64,000 nucleotides of DNA from Amycolatopsis viridis (GTDB lineage: Bacteria > Actinomycetota > Actinomycetes > Mycobacteriales > Pseudonocardiaceae), in assembly GCF_011758765.1 (NCBI RefSeq), contig NZ_JAANOU010000001.1, positions 806,001-870,000 of the forward strand. Reading direction: 5' to 3'. A program made the translations under genes and the position numbers. The first letter of the stretch is position 1; each line of letters starts with the position of its first letter. The notes under the pieces were generated by a model that saw nothing but the letters and a program-made list of their open reading frames with translations, was not told the DNA's origin and ran no database searches. Shown piece by piece: positions 8,329-15,536 of the stretch.

Positions 8329-9251
8329 GATCCGGGAACGGAACCCGTCTTGGGCGGGGCAGGCACGTCACCGGGGATGACCGTCCCGAGCGTCTGCCGG
8401 TACGCCTCCTGCCACAGCCCGGCGGCCTGGATCTTCTCCAGCCAGGCGTTGACGAACTGCTTGAACGTGTCGTCGCCGTGGTGGATGCCGATGCCGTACG
8501 GGTCCTGCCCGAACGTGCCGGTGTTGATCTGCACCTTGTCGTTGGTTTGTGCGTTGCCGGCCAGCTGCGTCAGATCGTTGACGTACACGTCGCCGCGGCC
8601 CTGCTCCAGTGCGGTCACGCACTCGGCGTTGGTGCCCAGCGTGACCATTTCGGCGGGCTGGTACTGCTGGGCCAGCGTCATCCCGGTCGAGTTCGTCACG
8701 GCCAGCACCCGCTTGCCCTTCAGGTCCTGCGGTTTGGTGACGGCCGAGTCGCCCTTGCGCGCCATGATCGCCGGCCCGGACATGAAGTACGGTCCGGCGA
8801 AGGACACCTTCTCGGCTCGCGCCGGCGTGATCGAGTAGGTGTGCAGGACCACGTCGACGGTGTTGTTCTGCAGCAACGCCTCGCGGATCTGCGACGTCGA
8901 ATTGACGATCTTCACGTTCGGCCTGCCCAGGATGTACTTCGCGAGCAGCCTGCCGAGGATCGCGTCGAACCCCTCGGTCTGACCGGTCGTCGGGTTCTGC
9001 TGGGACAGCAGCGGCGTGTCCAGCTGGCTGCCGATGAGGATCTGCCCGCGTTGTTTGATCGCCTGCGCGGTCGGGCTGGTCGCGAGATCGGCGTCGGACG
9101 CGACTGGGGCCCGGTCGAGGAGGTTCTGCTCCTGACCGCCGCCTCCCGCGGGCGGTACCGCGCCGCCACTGGAGCTGCAGGCGGTGGCCGCGCTCAGCGC
9201 TATCGCGGTGAGCAGGGCGGCGAGGCGCCGTGGTCGTGCTGGTGCCGTCAT
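8325..9251 (-). CDS. gluB: glutamate-binding lipoprotein of ABC transporter (GluB-like)
   Basis: A 308-aa periplasmic-type solute-binding protein anchored by lipid. The signal peptide ends in lipobox SAATAC (Cys near residue 25), followed by a Gly/Ser linker. The mature part has the SBP_bac_3 pattern: TEGFDAILGRLLAKYILG near the first lobe, VVLHTYSITPARAEKVSFAGPY at the hinge and DVYVNDLT in the second lobe. First gene of the operon with two permeases. An AGGAGG lies 14 nt before the ATG. Lying between two NIT-domain kinases, it could double as a ligand-presenting protein; this is inference. Confidence 0.92.
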   Translation of the reverse strand: MTAPARPRRLAALLTAIALSAATACSSSGGAVPPAGGGGQEQNLLDRAPVASDADLATSPTAQAIKQRGQILIGSQLDTPLLSQQNPTTGQTEGFDAILGRLLAKYILGRPNVKIVNSTSQIREALLQNNTVDVVLHTYSITPARAEKVSFAGPYFMSGPAIMARKGDSAVTKPQDLKGKRVLAVTNSTGMTLAQQYQPAEMVTLGTNAECVTALEQGRGDVYVNDLTQLAGNAQTNDKVQINTGTFGQDPYGIGIHHGDDTFKQFVNAWLEKIQAAGLWQEAYRQTLGTVIPGDVPAPPKTGSVPGS

Positions 9252-9739
9252 GGTGTGCGAAGTCCCTCCTGGATGTGGAGCCGGTCGCCGCTATCTACTC
9301 TTAGTAATGCAACTACCACCCGATTGGGTGGAAGTAGTTCACGACCTACGGCGCAGGATTGTGCAGGTCCAACGGCTGCGTCAAGTCCTCGTGAGGTGAA
9401 CTCGGTCCTGGGCGGGACATTCACCCAGGCGGTGTCACAACGCTGTCCCGCTTTCCGGACGGCGAGGTTGACACCGGGCAGCTCCCTTCCGCGGGGCGCC
9501 GGCAGGGTGACTCTCGTCTCTCACCCAGTGGGGCTGTTGGTGATATTTCATCCACCTCCGCGGCGGCAAACTTCGTGGTGAGAGCTTTTTGCCCGCTTCC
9601 TTTTCGTCTCCGCAGCCGATAGCCTCTACCCCCGATCGGGTGGGCTCGCGTTAACCATTCACGTTCTGGTTCCGAGGCCGTGTAGCCCGAGAGCGGAAAC
9701 GCGGAAACTGGACAGCTCGAACCGGGAAGGAAGTCCTCG
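9252..9739. other. 488-bp intergenic region between gluB and the second kinase
   Basis: No convincing gene. It must hold divergent promoters for the transporter (minus) and the kinase (plus). A strong inverted repeat occupies 9311-9339, and a -10-like TAGCCT lies at 9620-9625 followed by GATCGGGT. A 30-codon frame from the ATG at 9307 (begins MQLPPDW) spans the inverted repeat; its first residues resemble the start of some XRE regulators but it then stops, so it is not called. Confidence 0.6.
9311..9339. promoter_or_regulatory. inverted repeat upstream of gluB
   Basis: Arms AACTAC-CACCC and GGGTG-GA-AGTAGTT pair around GATT; the inner CCACCC/GGGTGG part is perfect. It lies 60-90 bp upstream of the gluB start, a position suited to an operator or a leader hairpin of the transporter operon. 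There is no T-run, so a terminator is less likely. Confidence 0.5.
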
Positions 9740-12640
9740 GTGCCCCAGCCCACGAGCGGGGAGCGCGGTCGCAAGGCAGTGTCCCCGGCGGAGTCGCCTG
9801 TCGCACAGAGTGACGAAAGCAGTGCGCAGGACAACGCGATCGGAGCATCGACCGGCGGTGAGCGCACCCGCCGGGTCCGCGGTCTCGCCAACTGGCGCGT
9901 CAGTGCCAAGATCGCCGCGGTGGTCGCCGTCCCGACGGCGGCCGCGCTGTCGCTGGCCGGCCTGCGCGTGTACGACAGCTTCGCGACGATGACCGTCTAC
10001 CAGCACGCCGAGCAGCGGATCGAACTCGGCCGGAAAGTTGCGGCCGAGGTGGACGCGCTGCAGCGCGAGCGGGACGCGATGTCGGCCTGGATCGCCTCCG
10101 GCCGCCCCGGCGGCCGGGCCGAGCTCGACGGCGCGATCAGCACCGCGGAGAGGGCGGCCGAAACCGTGCGCGGTGCGGTCAAGGAGGTCGTCGCGATCAG
10201 CGACGAGGCCACCTCCGCGCGCTACCAGCAGGGCCTGGCGCGGCTCGACGGGCTGAGCCAGCTGCGGTCCTCGGCCGGTGCCACGGACTTCCCGAGCCTG
10301 GCCGCCCAGGCCGGGTACACCGGGGTGATCGACGCGCTCCAGCTGATTGCCGACGAGTTCGACGCCGACGTCACCGACCAGGGCCTGCAAGACCGCCACG
10401 CGGCGCTCGGGTTCCTCGCCGACGCCAAGGAGTACTCCGCCCAGCAGAACTCCTACCTGCGCAGCGCCGCGATCCGCGGCAAGTTCGACCCCGCGGAGCT
10501 GAAGAACCTGACCACGGCGCAGTCGAACCTGGTCGCCGCAATCGACCGGTTCAACGCCGTCGCGACGCCGCAGGCCCAGTTGGACTACTCCACGAGCCTG
10601 TCCGGTCCGCAGGTCTCGGAGCGGTTCACGTTGCAGCAGCTGGCGTTGCTGCGCGCCCAGGTGAACCCACCGCTGCCGCTGGCCGTCGACCCGGCGGCGG
10701 TGGCGCGGTCCTCGTCCGAGACGCTCGGCCTGATCAGCCAGGTCCAGAACCGGTTGCTGGACGACGCCGCCGCCTACACCGAAGGGCTCATCGGTGACCA
10801 GCAGCGGAACCTGCTGATCACGGTCGCGACTATCCTCGCCGGGCTGCTGATCGTGCTGGCGCTGATGTACGTCGTGGCGCGTTCCCTGATCCGTCCGCTG
10901 CGCACGTTGCGCACCACGGCCCTGCAGGTCGCCGAGGTGCACCTGCCGGAGGCGGTGGAGCGGATCATGCACGACGCCGACCCGGCGGCCGCCGCGAAGG
11001 CGATCGAGCCGGTTCCGGTGGACACGACCGAGGAGATCGGGCAGGTGGCGCGCTCCTTCGAGGTGGTGCACGGGGAGGCGGTCCGCCTCGCCGCCGAGCA
11101 GGCCCTGCTGCGCGAGAACGTCAACGGCATCTTCGTCAACCTCTCCCGCCGGTCGCAGCGCCTGGTGGAACGCCAGCTCGCGGTGATCGACCTGCTCGAG
11201 GCCGACGAGCAGGACCCGGACCACCTGGCGAGCCTGTTCGAACTGGACCACCTGGCGACCCGCCTGCGCCGCAACGGCGAGAGCCTACTGGTGCTCTCCG
11301 GCGCGGGGTTGAGCAAATCGATGCCGAAGCCGGTGTCCGCCGCGGACGTCATCGGTGCCGCGGTGTCCGAGATCGAGCAGTACGCCCGGGTCGACGTCGG
11401 CGAGATCCCCGACGTCGCGGTCCGCGGTCCCTCGGTGCACGACCTGGTGCACCTGCTCGCCGAACTGCTCGACAACGCCACTTATTTCTCCGAACCGGAG
11501 ACGAAGGTCAGCGTGCGGGCGGTGGTGACGCGCAAGAAGGCGCTCGCTATCCAGATCACCGACCGCGGGGTCGGTATGTCGTCCGACCAGGTCGCCGAGG
11601 CCAACAAGCGTCTCGCGGACCCGCCGGACCTGGACGTCTCGGTGACCCGGCGGATGGGGCTGTACGTGGTCGCGCGACTGGCCCAGCGGCACGGGATCGA
11701 GGTGCGCCTGCGGGAGAACGAGGACATCGACGGCGGTGTGATCGCGCGGGTCGTCGTGCCGCCGGACCTGCTCGGCCCCGTTGCGCGTGAGCCGTTGCCG
11801 CGCGCCGGCGAAGTCTCCTCGCCCAGCCTGCCGCCGGTCCCGGCCCAGCGCACGCCGGCCCACGTGAGGCGCCGCGAGGCCGCGCAGGACCAGGCGCAGC
11901 CCGCTGCGCTGCCGCCGCTCGACGAGCCGATCAGCCTCGACGATCTGGTGGCCGGCTCGTCCGACGCCGCGTACCTCAGCGTGGGGAAACCGGGCACCGG
12001 GCAGCCGGAGCAGCCGGAGCAGTTCTCCGCCCTCACACTGCCCCGGCGCGAGCCGCAGTACGTGCCGGTGACCGAGCAGCCGGTGGAGCAGCCGTCGCCG
12101 GCGGACGACGGCATCTTCGACGACGACGTGCCCACCAAGCGGCTGCCGATCTACCAGTCGGTTGTGTCGAGGTGGTTCAGTGCGGAGGGCGAGGACCCCG
12201 GCTCCGTGACCGGCAACCTCGACGAAGAGCCCGCGCCGGCAACCGAGGCCGCCCCGCAGGCCGAGGACAAAAGCGGGGATCTTTGGCACAGTGTGTCCGA
12301 CGAAGGCTGGCGTGCGGCGCAGTCCCTGCTGGAGTCCCGGGAGGAGGAGATCACTCCGGCCGGGCTTCCGAAGCGGGTGCCGAACGCTCATCTCGTCCCC
12401 GGCTCGATCCCGGCGGGCGAGACCGGCGCCTTCACCGACACGACCGCCGGCACGCCGGGGCAGGGCGCACTGGCCCGCTCCGCCGAGGCGGCGCGGGAAC
12501 GGATGGCGGCCTTCCAGCGCGGCTACGTCAGCGGCAGGCACGCGCTGCGAGAGATCACCCCGGGACGCCGCGAACAGGGCGAACCGGTGAGTGGCGGGGA
12601 ATCCGCCCCGCCGGACGAGGCAGTGAGGAGCGAAGAGTGA
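9740..12640 (+). CDS. cvnA: NIT-domain sensor histidine kinase of conservon (CvnA)
   Basis: A 966-aa paralogue of the kinase at 4109 with the same order: short cytoplasmic N-terminus, membrane helix (about residues 58-76), NIT-type sensing domain, second helix (about 356-380), HAMP-like linker, FELDHLATRLRRNGESL dimerisation helix with the family His, and a GHKL ATPase with ELLDNAT and DRGVGMS boxes. A ~270-residue low-complexity tail carries PIYQSVVSRWF and ends with AFQRGYVSGRHALRE. GTG at 9740 follows GAAGGAAG. Its stop overlaps the next GTG. It heads a complete conservon (kinase, roadblock, DUF742, GTPase), which in Streptomyces forms a membrane-associated complex likened to a G-protein-coupled receptor. 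Confidence 0.9.
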   Translation: MPQPTSGERGRKAVSPAESPVAQSDESSAQDNAIGASTGGERTRRVRGLANWRVSAKIAAVVAVPTAAALSLAGLRVYDSFATMTVYQHAEQRIELGRKVAAEVDALQRERDAMSAWIASGRPGGRAELDGAISTAERAAETVRGAVKEVVAISDEATSARYQQGLARLDGLSQLRSSAGATDFPSLAAQAGYTGVIDALQLIADEFDADVTDQGLQDRHAALGFLADAKEYSAQQNSYLRSAAIRGKFDPAELKNLTTAQSNLVAAIDRFNAVATPQAQLDYSTSLSGPQVSERFTLQQLALLRAQVNPPLPLAVDPAAVARSSSETLGLISQVQNRLLDDAAAYTEGLIGDQQRNLLITVATILAGLLIVLALMYVVARSLIRPLRTLRTTALQVAEVHLPEAVERIMHDADPAAAAKAIEPVPVDTTEEIGQVARSFEVVHGEAVRLAAEQALLRENVNGIFVNLSRRSQRLVERQLAVIDLLEADEQDPDHLASLFELDHLATRLRRNGESLLVLSGAGLSKSMPKPVSAADVIGAAVSEIEQYARVDVGEIPDVAVRGPSVHDLVHLLAELLDNATYFSEPETKVSVRAVVTRKKALAIQITDRGVGMSSDQVAEANKRLADPPDLDVSVTRRMGLYVVARLAQRHGIEVRLRENEDIDGGVIARVVVPPDLLGPVAREPLPRAGEVSSPSLPPVPAQRTPAHVRRREAAQDQAQPAALPPLDEPISLDDLVAGSSDAAYLSVGKPGTGQPEQPEQFSALTLPRREPQYVPVTEQPVEQPSPADDGIFDDDVPTKRLPIYQSVVSRWFSAEGEDPGSVTGNLDEEPAPATEAAPQAEDKSGDLWHSVSDEGWRAAQSLLESREEEITPAGLPKRVPNAHLVPGSIPAGETGAFTDTTAGTPGQGALARSAEAARERMAAFQRGYVSGRHALREITPGRREQGEPVSGGESAPPDEAVRSEE

Positions 12641-13089
12641 CACGGGCGGGATCGCTACAGCCGGAAGGCTCGACGCCGCAGGCGCCGCGGAACGGTTTCG
12701 CGTGGCTGATCACGGACTTCGTGCACCGCGTGCCCGGTGCCGCGCACGCCGTCGTGGTGTCCGCGGACGGGCTGCTGCTGGCCGCGTCGCGGGGGCTGCC
12801 GAAGGACCGCGCGGACCAGCTGGCTGCGGTGGCGTCCGGGCTGACCAGTCTGGCGCGGGGCGCGGCGAAGGTGTTCGAGGGCGGGCCGGTGGCGCAGACC
12901 GTGGTCGAGATGGCGAACGGTTTCCTGTTCCTGATGGCGGTGTCGGACGGGTCGTGCCTGGCCGTTCTCGGGTCGCCGGACAGCGACATCGGGCTCGTGG
13001 TGTACGAAATGACGCTTCTGGTGGACCGGGTGGGCCAGCAGATGACGCCCGAAATGCGGGCACAGCTCCAAGGAGCCGCGCGCGGTTGA
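12637..13089 (+). CDS. cvnB: roadblock/LC7 protein (CvnB)
   Basis: A 150-aa roadblock/LC7-fold protein, presumed partner or regulator of the conservon GTPase at the membrane. After a short variable N-terminus the domain runs from FAWLITDFVHRVPGA to MTPEMRAQLQG, with [13 protein letters not shown] and [15 protein letters not shown] strands and helices typical of the family. GTG at 12637 overlaps the kinase stop (GTGA) with GAGGAG upstream, so it is translationally coupled. It is closely similar to the second roadblock protein at 14545. Confidence 0.92.
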   Translation: MTRAGSLQPEGSTPQAPRNGFAWLITDFVHRVPGAAHAVVVSADGLLLAASRGLPKDRADQLAAVASGLTSLARGAAKVFEGGPVAQTVVEMANGFLFLMAVSDGSCLAVLGSPDSDIGLVVYEMTLLVDRVGQQMTPEMRAQLQGAARG

Positions 13090-13116
13090 GCGCGCCGGGC
13101 ACGAGAGGGACTGCAA

Positions 13117-13827
13117 GTGGACGGTGGGCAGCCGGCGGGCGCGGGCCCGGGACGGCTGGACGGCGACGCCGAGGCCGCCTGGCCGGACGAGTCGGCGACC
13201 GAGGACTGGACCGCGTTCCGGGCCAAGGTCGACCGGGCCTGGCGGCTGCGCCGGGCCGCGGCGGGCGAACGGCGCTCCGGTGTCCTGAGCGATCCCGAGC
13301 CGCCCGGCTACCAGGCGACCGAGTACCCGGCGGGCGAGCGGCTCATCGCCGGCCCGGCTGCCGAGCTGTTCGGGGACTCCGGCGTGCCGCTGGCCCCGGC
13401 CGGTGAGCTGCCCCTCGCGCCGGCTCCGCCGACCGCGCAGAGCCACCCGAGTTTCCCGTCGGTACCGGCGCCGGTGACCGCGGAGGAATCGTCCGGTCTG
13501 GTCCGCCCCTACTTCCGCACACGGGGGCGGACCAGACCCAGCTACGATCTGGCGATCGAAGCACTCGTCTCGACCAGCGAACGGGGACGGATGCTCGACC
13601 AGGTGCAAGTGCCCGAGCACCGGTCCATCTGCGGCCTGTGCCTGGACACGCGCTCCGTGGCGGAGGTGGCGGCGTACCTGCGCATGCCCCTTGGAGTCGC
13701 GCGGGTGCTGATCGGCGACGTCGTCGACCTCGGCCTGGTCCTCGTCCATTCCACGACGTCGGTCGTCGGCGATCGTCCCAGTATCGAGTTCATGGAGAGG
13801 GTGCTCAGTGGGCTTCGGAGAATTTGA
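13117..13827 (+). CDS. cvnC: DUF742 protein (CvnC)
   Basis: A 236-aa protein whose C-terminal ~110 residues are the DUF742 domain: VRPYFRTRGRTRPSYDLAIE, then HRSICGLCLDTRSVAEVAAYL and LGVARVLIGDV, a winged-helix-like pattern, ending with FMERVLSGLRRI. The first ~125 residues are acidic/Pro-rich and probably disordered. The GTG start follows GAGAGGGA. Its 3' end overlaps the GTPase gene by 20 bp. In conservons this protein binds kinase or roadblock partners; its biochemical role is unknown. Confidence 0.9.
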   Translation: MDGGQPAGAGPGRLDGDAEAAWPDESATEDWTAFRAKVDRAWRLRRAAAGERRSGVLSDPEPPGYQATEYPAGERLIAGPAAELFGDSGVPLAPAGELPLAPAPPTAQSHPSFPSVPAPVTAEESSGLVRPYFRTRGRTRPSYDLAIEALVSTSERGRMLDQVQVPEHRSICGLCLDTRSVAEVAAYLRMPLGVARVLIGDVVDLGLVLVHSTTSVVGDRPSIEFMERVLSGLRRI

Positions 13828-14416
13828 CTCCGACGCGAACATGTCGGCGGCGACGGGACCGACGCAGTCGGCCAAGATCGTCGTGGCCGGCGGCTTCGGT
13901 GTGGGCAAGACGACGCTGGTCGGCGCGATCTCCGAGATCGACCCGCTGACCACCGAAGCGGTGATGACCGAGGCCAGCGTGTCGGTGGACGACACGACCG
14001 CCACCCCGAACAAGACGACCACCACGGTCGCGATGGACTTCGGACGGCTCACGCTGGGCGACGACCTGGTGCTCTACGTCTTCGGCACGCCGGGTCAGCA
14101 CCGCTTCTGGTTCATGTGGGACGACCTGGCCGTCGGTGCGATCGGCGCGGTCGTGCTGGTCGACACGCGGCGGCTGGCGGACGCGTTCCCGTCGATCGAC
14201 TTCTTCGAGAACCGGAAGCTGCCCTACATCGTGGCGATCAACTGCTTCGACCGGCTGCTGCACCACCAGATCGAGGACGTCCGGCAGGCGCTGACGATCT
14301 CCGAATCGGTGCCGATCATCGCGTGCGATGCGCGGGAGCGGGAGTCGGCCAAGCAGGTGCTGATCACCGTGGTCGAGCACGCGATCACCCGGGACCGCGC
14401 GTTACAGCCGGGGTGA
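13808..14416 (+). CDS. cvnD: conservon small GTPase (CvnD)
   Basis: A 202-aa Ras-like GTP-binding protein. P-loop GGFGVGKTT lies near residues 28-36, switch II is FGTPGQ (the usual DxxGQ Asp is replaced by the family-typical TPGQ form) and the base-recognition motif is degenerate, NCFDR instead of NKxD. The start is a GTG inside the end of cvnC, so expression is coupled. It is the last gene of the A-B-C-D set and is followed by a hairpin at 14462-14481. Confidence 0.92.
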   Translation: MGFGEFDSDANMSAATGPTQSAKIVVAGGFGVGKTTLVGAISEIDPLTTEAVMTEASVSVDDTTATPNKTTTTVAMDFGRLTLGDDLVLYVFGTPGQHRFWFMWDDLAVGAIGAVVLVDTRRLADAFPSIDFFENRKLPYIVAINCFDRLLHHQIEDVRQALTISESVPIIACDARERESAKQVLITVVEHAITRDRALQPG

Positions 14417-14461
14417 TCGGGTAACCGTGCGGCCGGAAGGGTGAATCGCTGTGAGATCAAC

Positions 14462-14481
14462 CCGGGCGGGCGACCGCCCGG
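14462..14481 (+). terminator. hairpin after the conservon GTPase
   Basis: A perfect 8-bp stem CCGGGCGG/CCGCCCGG closes a GCGA tetraloop about 45 nt after the cvnD stop. It lacks a T-run, as is common in high-GC actinobacteria. It separates the A-B-C-D set from the orphan B'-C' pair. Confidence 0.5.
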
Positions 14482-14495
14482 ACCGGGTTCGGCAA

Positions 14496-14501
14496 TACCC
14501 T
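14496..14501 (+). promoter_or_regulatory. possible -10 box (TACCCT) of the orphan roadblock gene
   Basis: TACCCT lies 43 nt before the ATG at 14545 and matches the hexamer at 4037-4042 before the solitary kinase. If real, the orphan B'-C' pair and the solitary kinase share a promoter type and could be co-expressed. Confidence 0.35.
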
Positions 14502-14544
14502 GGTCGGAATAATCGCAGAACAGGCTCGACCGGTGAGGAGGCAC

Positions 14545-14967
14545 ATGACGGCATCGGCACAGCAGTCGAGCAGCTTCGGCTGGCTGGTCACCGACTTCGT
14601 GCGACGGGTCCCGGGCGCGGCGCACGCCGTGGTCGTCTCCGCGGACGGTCTGTTGCTGGCCGGTTCGGAGGGGCTGCCCAAGGACCGGGCGGACCAGCTG
14701 GCCGCGGTCGCGTCCGGCCTGGTGAGCCTGACCACGGGCGCGGCGCGCTGCTTCGAGGCGGGGTACGTGAACCAGACGGTCGTCGAGATGGAGCGCGGAT
14801 ACCTGTTCCTGATGGGGATCAGTGACGGGTCCTGCCTGGCCGTGCTGGCCGCGCCGAACTCCGACATCGGGACGGTGGCGTACGAGATGACGATGCTCGT
14901 CGACCGGGTCGGGATGCAGATGACGCCGGAGCTGCGCAGCCGGCTGCAGGGTGGCGTGCGCGCATGA
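14545..14967 (+). CDS. second roadblock/LC7 protein (CvnB paralogue)
   Basis: A 140-aa roadblock protein very similar to the one at 12637: both contain [34 protein letters not shown] and SDGSCLAVL in the same order, consistent with a local duplication. ATG at 14545 follows GAGGAGG. It overlaps the next DUF742 gene by ATGA. It has no kinase or GTPase of its own in this transcription unit. Confidence 0.92.
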   Translation: MTASAQQSSSFGWLVTDFVRRVPGAAHAVVVSADGLLLAGSEGLPKDRADQLAAVASGLVSLTTGAARCFEAGYVNQTVVEMERGYLFLMGISDGSCLAVLAAPNSDIGTVAYEMTMLVDRVGMQMTPELRSRLQGGVRA

Positions 14968-15527
14968 AGGGTGTGTCGAACGGCGCCGACGCCTGGGACC
15001 GGTTGCACCAGGGGACCGACCGCGAGGGATTGGACTCGCCGGCGCGGTTCGTGCTGACCAAGAAACCGGTGGTGCTCCAGGTGCGCACGCCGGTGCGGCC
15101 CACACCGGCGGCGGCACGTGGGGCCGTGGGCGTGGCCGGACCCGGGGTGCCGCCCGCGCAGTCGCGTGGCGGGGTGGCATCGGTCCGCACGCGCACCATG
15201 ATGCGGCCGTACGCCCGCACCGGCGGCCGCACCAAACCGGATTACGAGCTGGCGCTGGAAGCGCTGGTGTCGACGACCGACCGGGGGCGGGTGCCGCAGG
15301 CCGTGACCGGCGTGCAGCACCGGCGGATCTGCGGGTTGTGCGTGGAACCGCGCTCGATCGCCGAGATCGCCGCGTACCTGGACCTGCCCCTGAACGTGGT
15401 GAAGGTGCTCGTCAGCGACCTGGACAACGCCGGGCTGGTGCTGATCCACCAGTCCGGGCTGTGCTTCGGGGACCGCTCCTCGCGGGAGTTCATGGATCGG
15501 GTGCTGCAGGGTCTGCGCCGTCTCTGA
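14964..15527 (+). CDS. second DUF742 protein (CvnC paralogue)
   Basis: A 187-aa DUF742 protein with [20 protein letters not shown], then [21 protein letters not shown] and [12 protein letters not shown], ending [12 protein letters not shown], matching the protein at 13117 in domain order. The N-terminal ~75 residues are variable. It is translationally coupled to the roadblock gene (ATGA). It ends 10 nt before the convergent stop of the XPB-partner gene, so the conservon island ends here. Confidence 0.9.
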   Translation: MKGVSNGADAWDRLHQGTDREGLDSPARFVLTKKPVVLQVRTPVRPTPAAARGAVGVAGPGVPPAQSRGGVASVRTRTMMRPYARTGGRTKPDYELALEALVSTTDRGRVPQAVTGVQHRRICGLCVEPRSIAEIAAYLDLPLNVVKVLVSDLDNAGLVLIHQSGLCFGDRSSREFMDRVLQGLRRL

Positions 15528-15536
15528 CCGGACGGC

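Noticed and set aside
9307-9399. 30-codon frame starting MQLPPDW between gluB and the second kinase
   Set aside because: Resembles the start of some XRE regulators but stops early, spans an inverted repeat and has no ribosome site.
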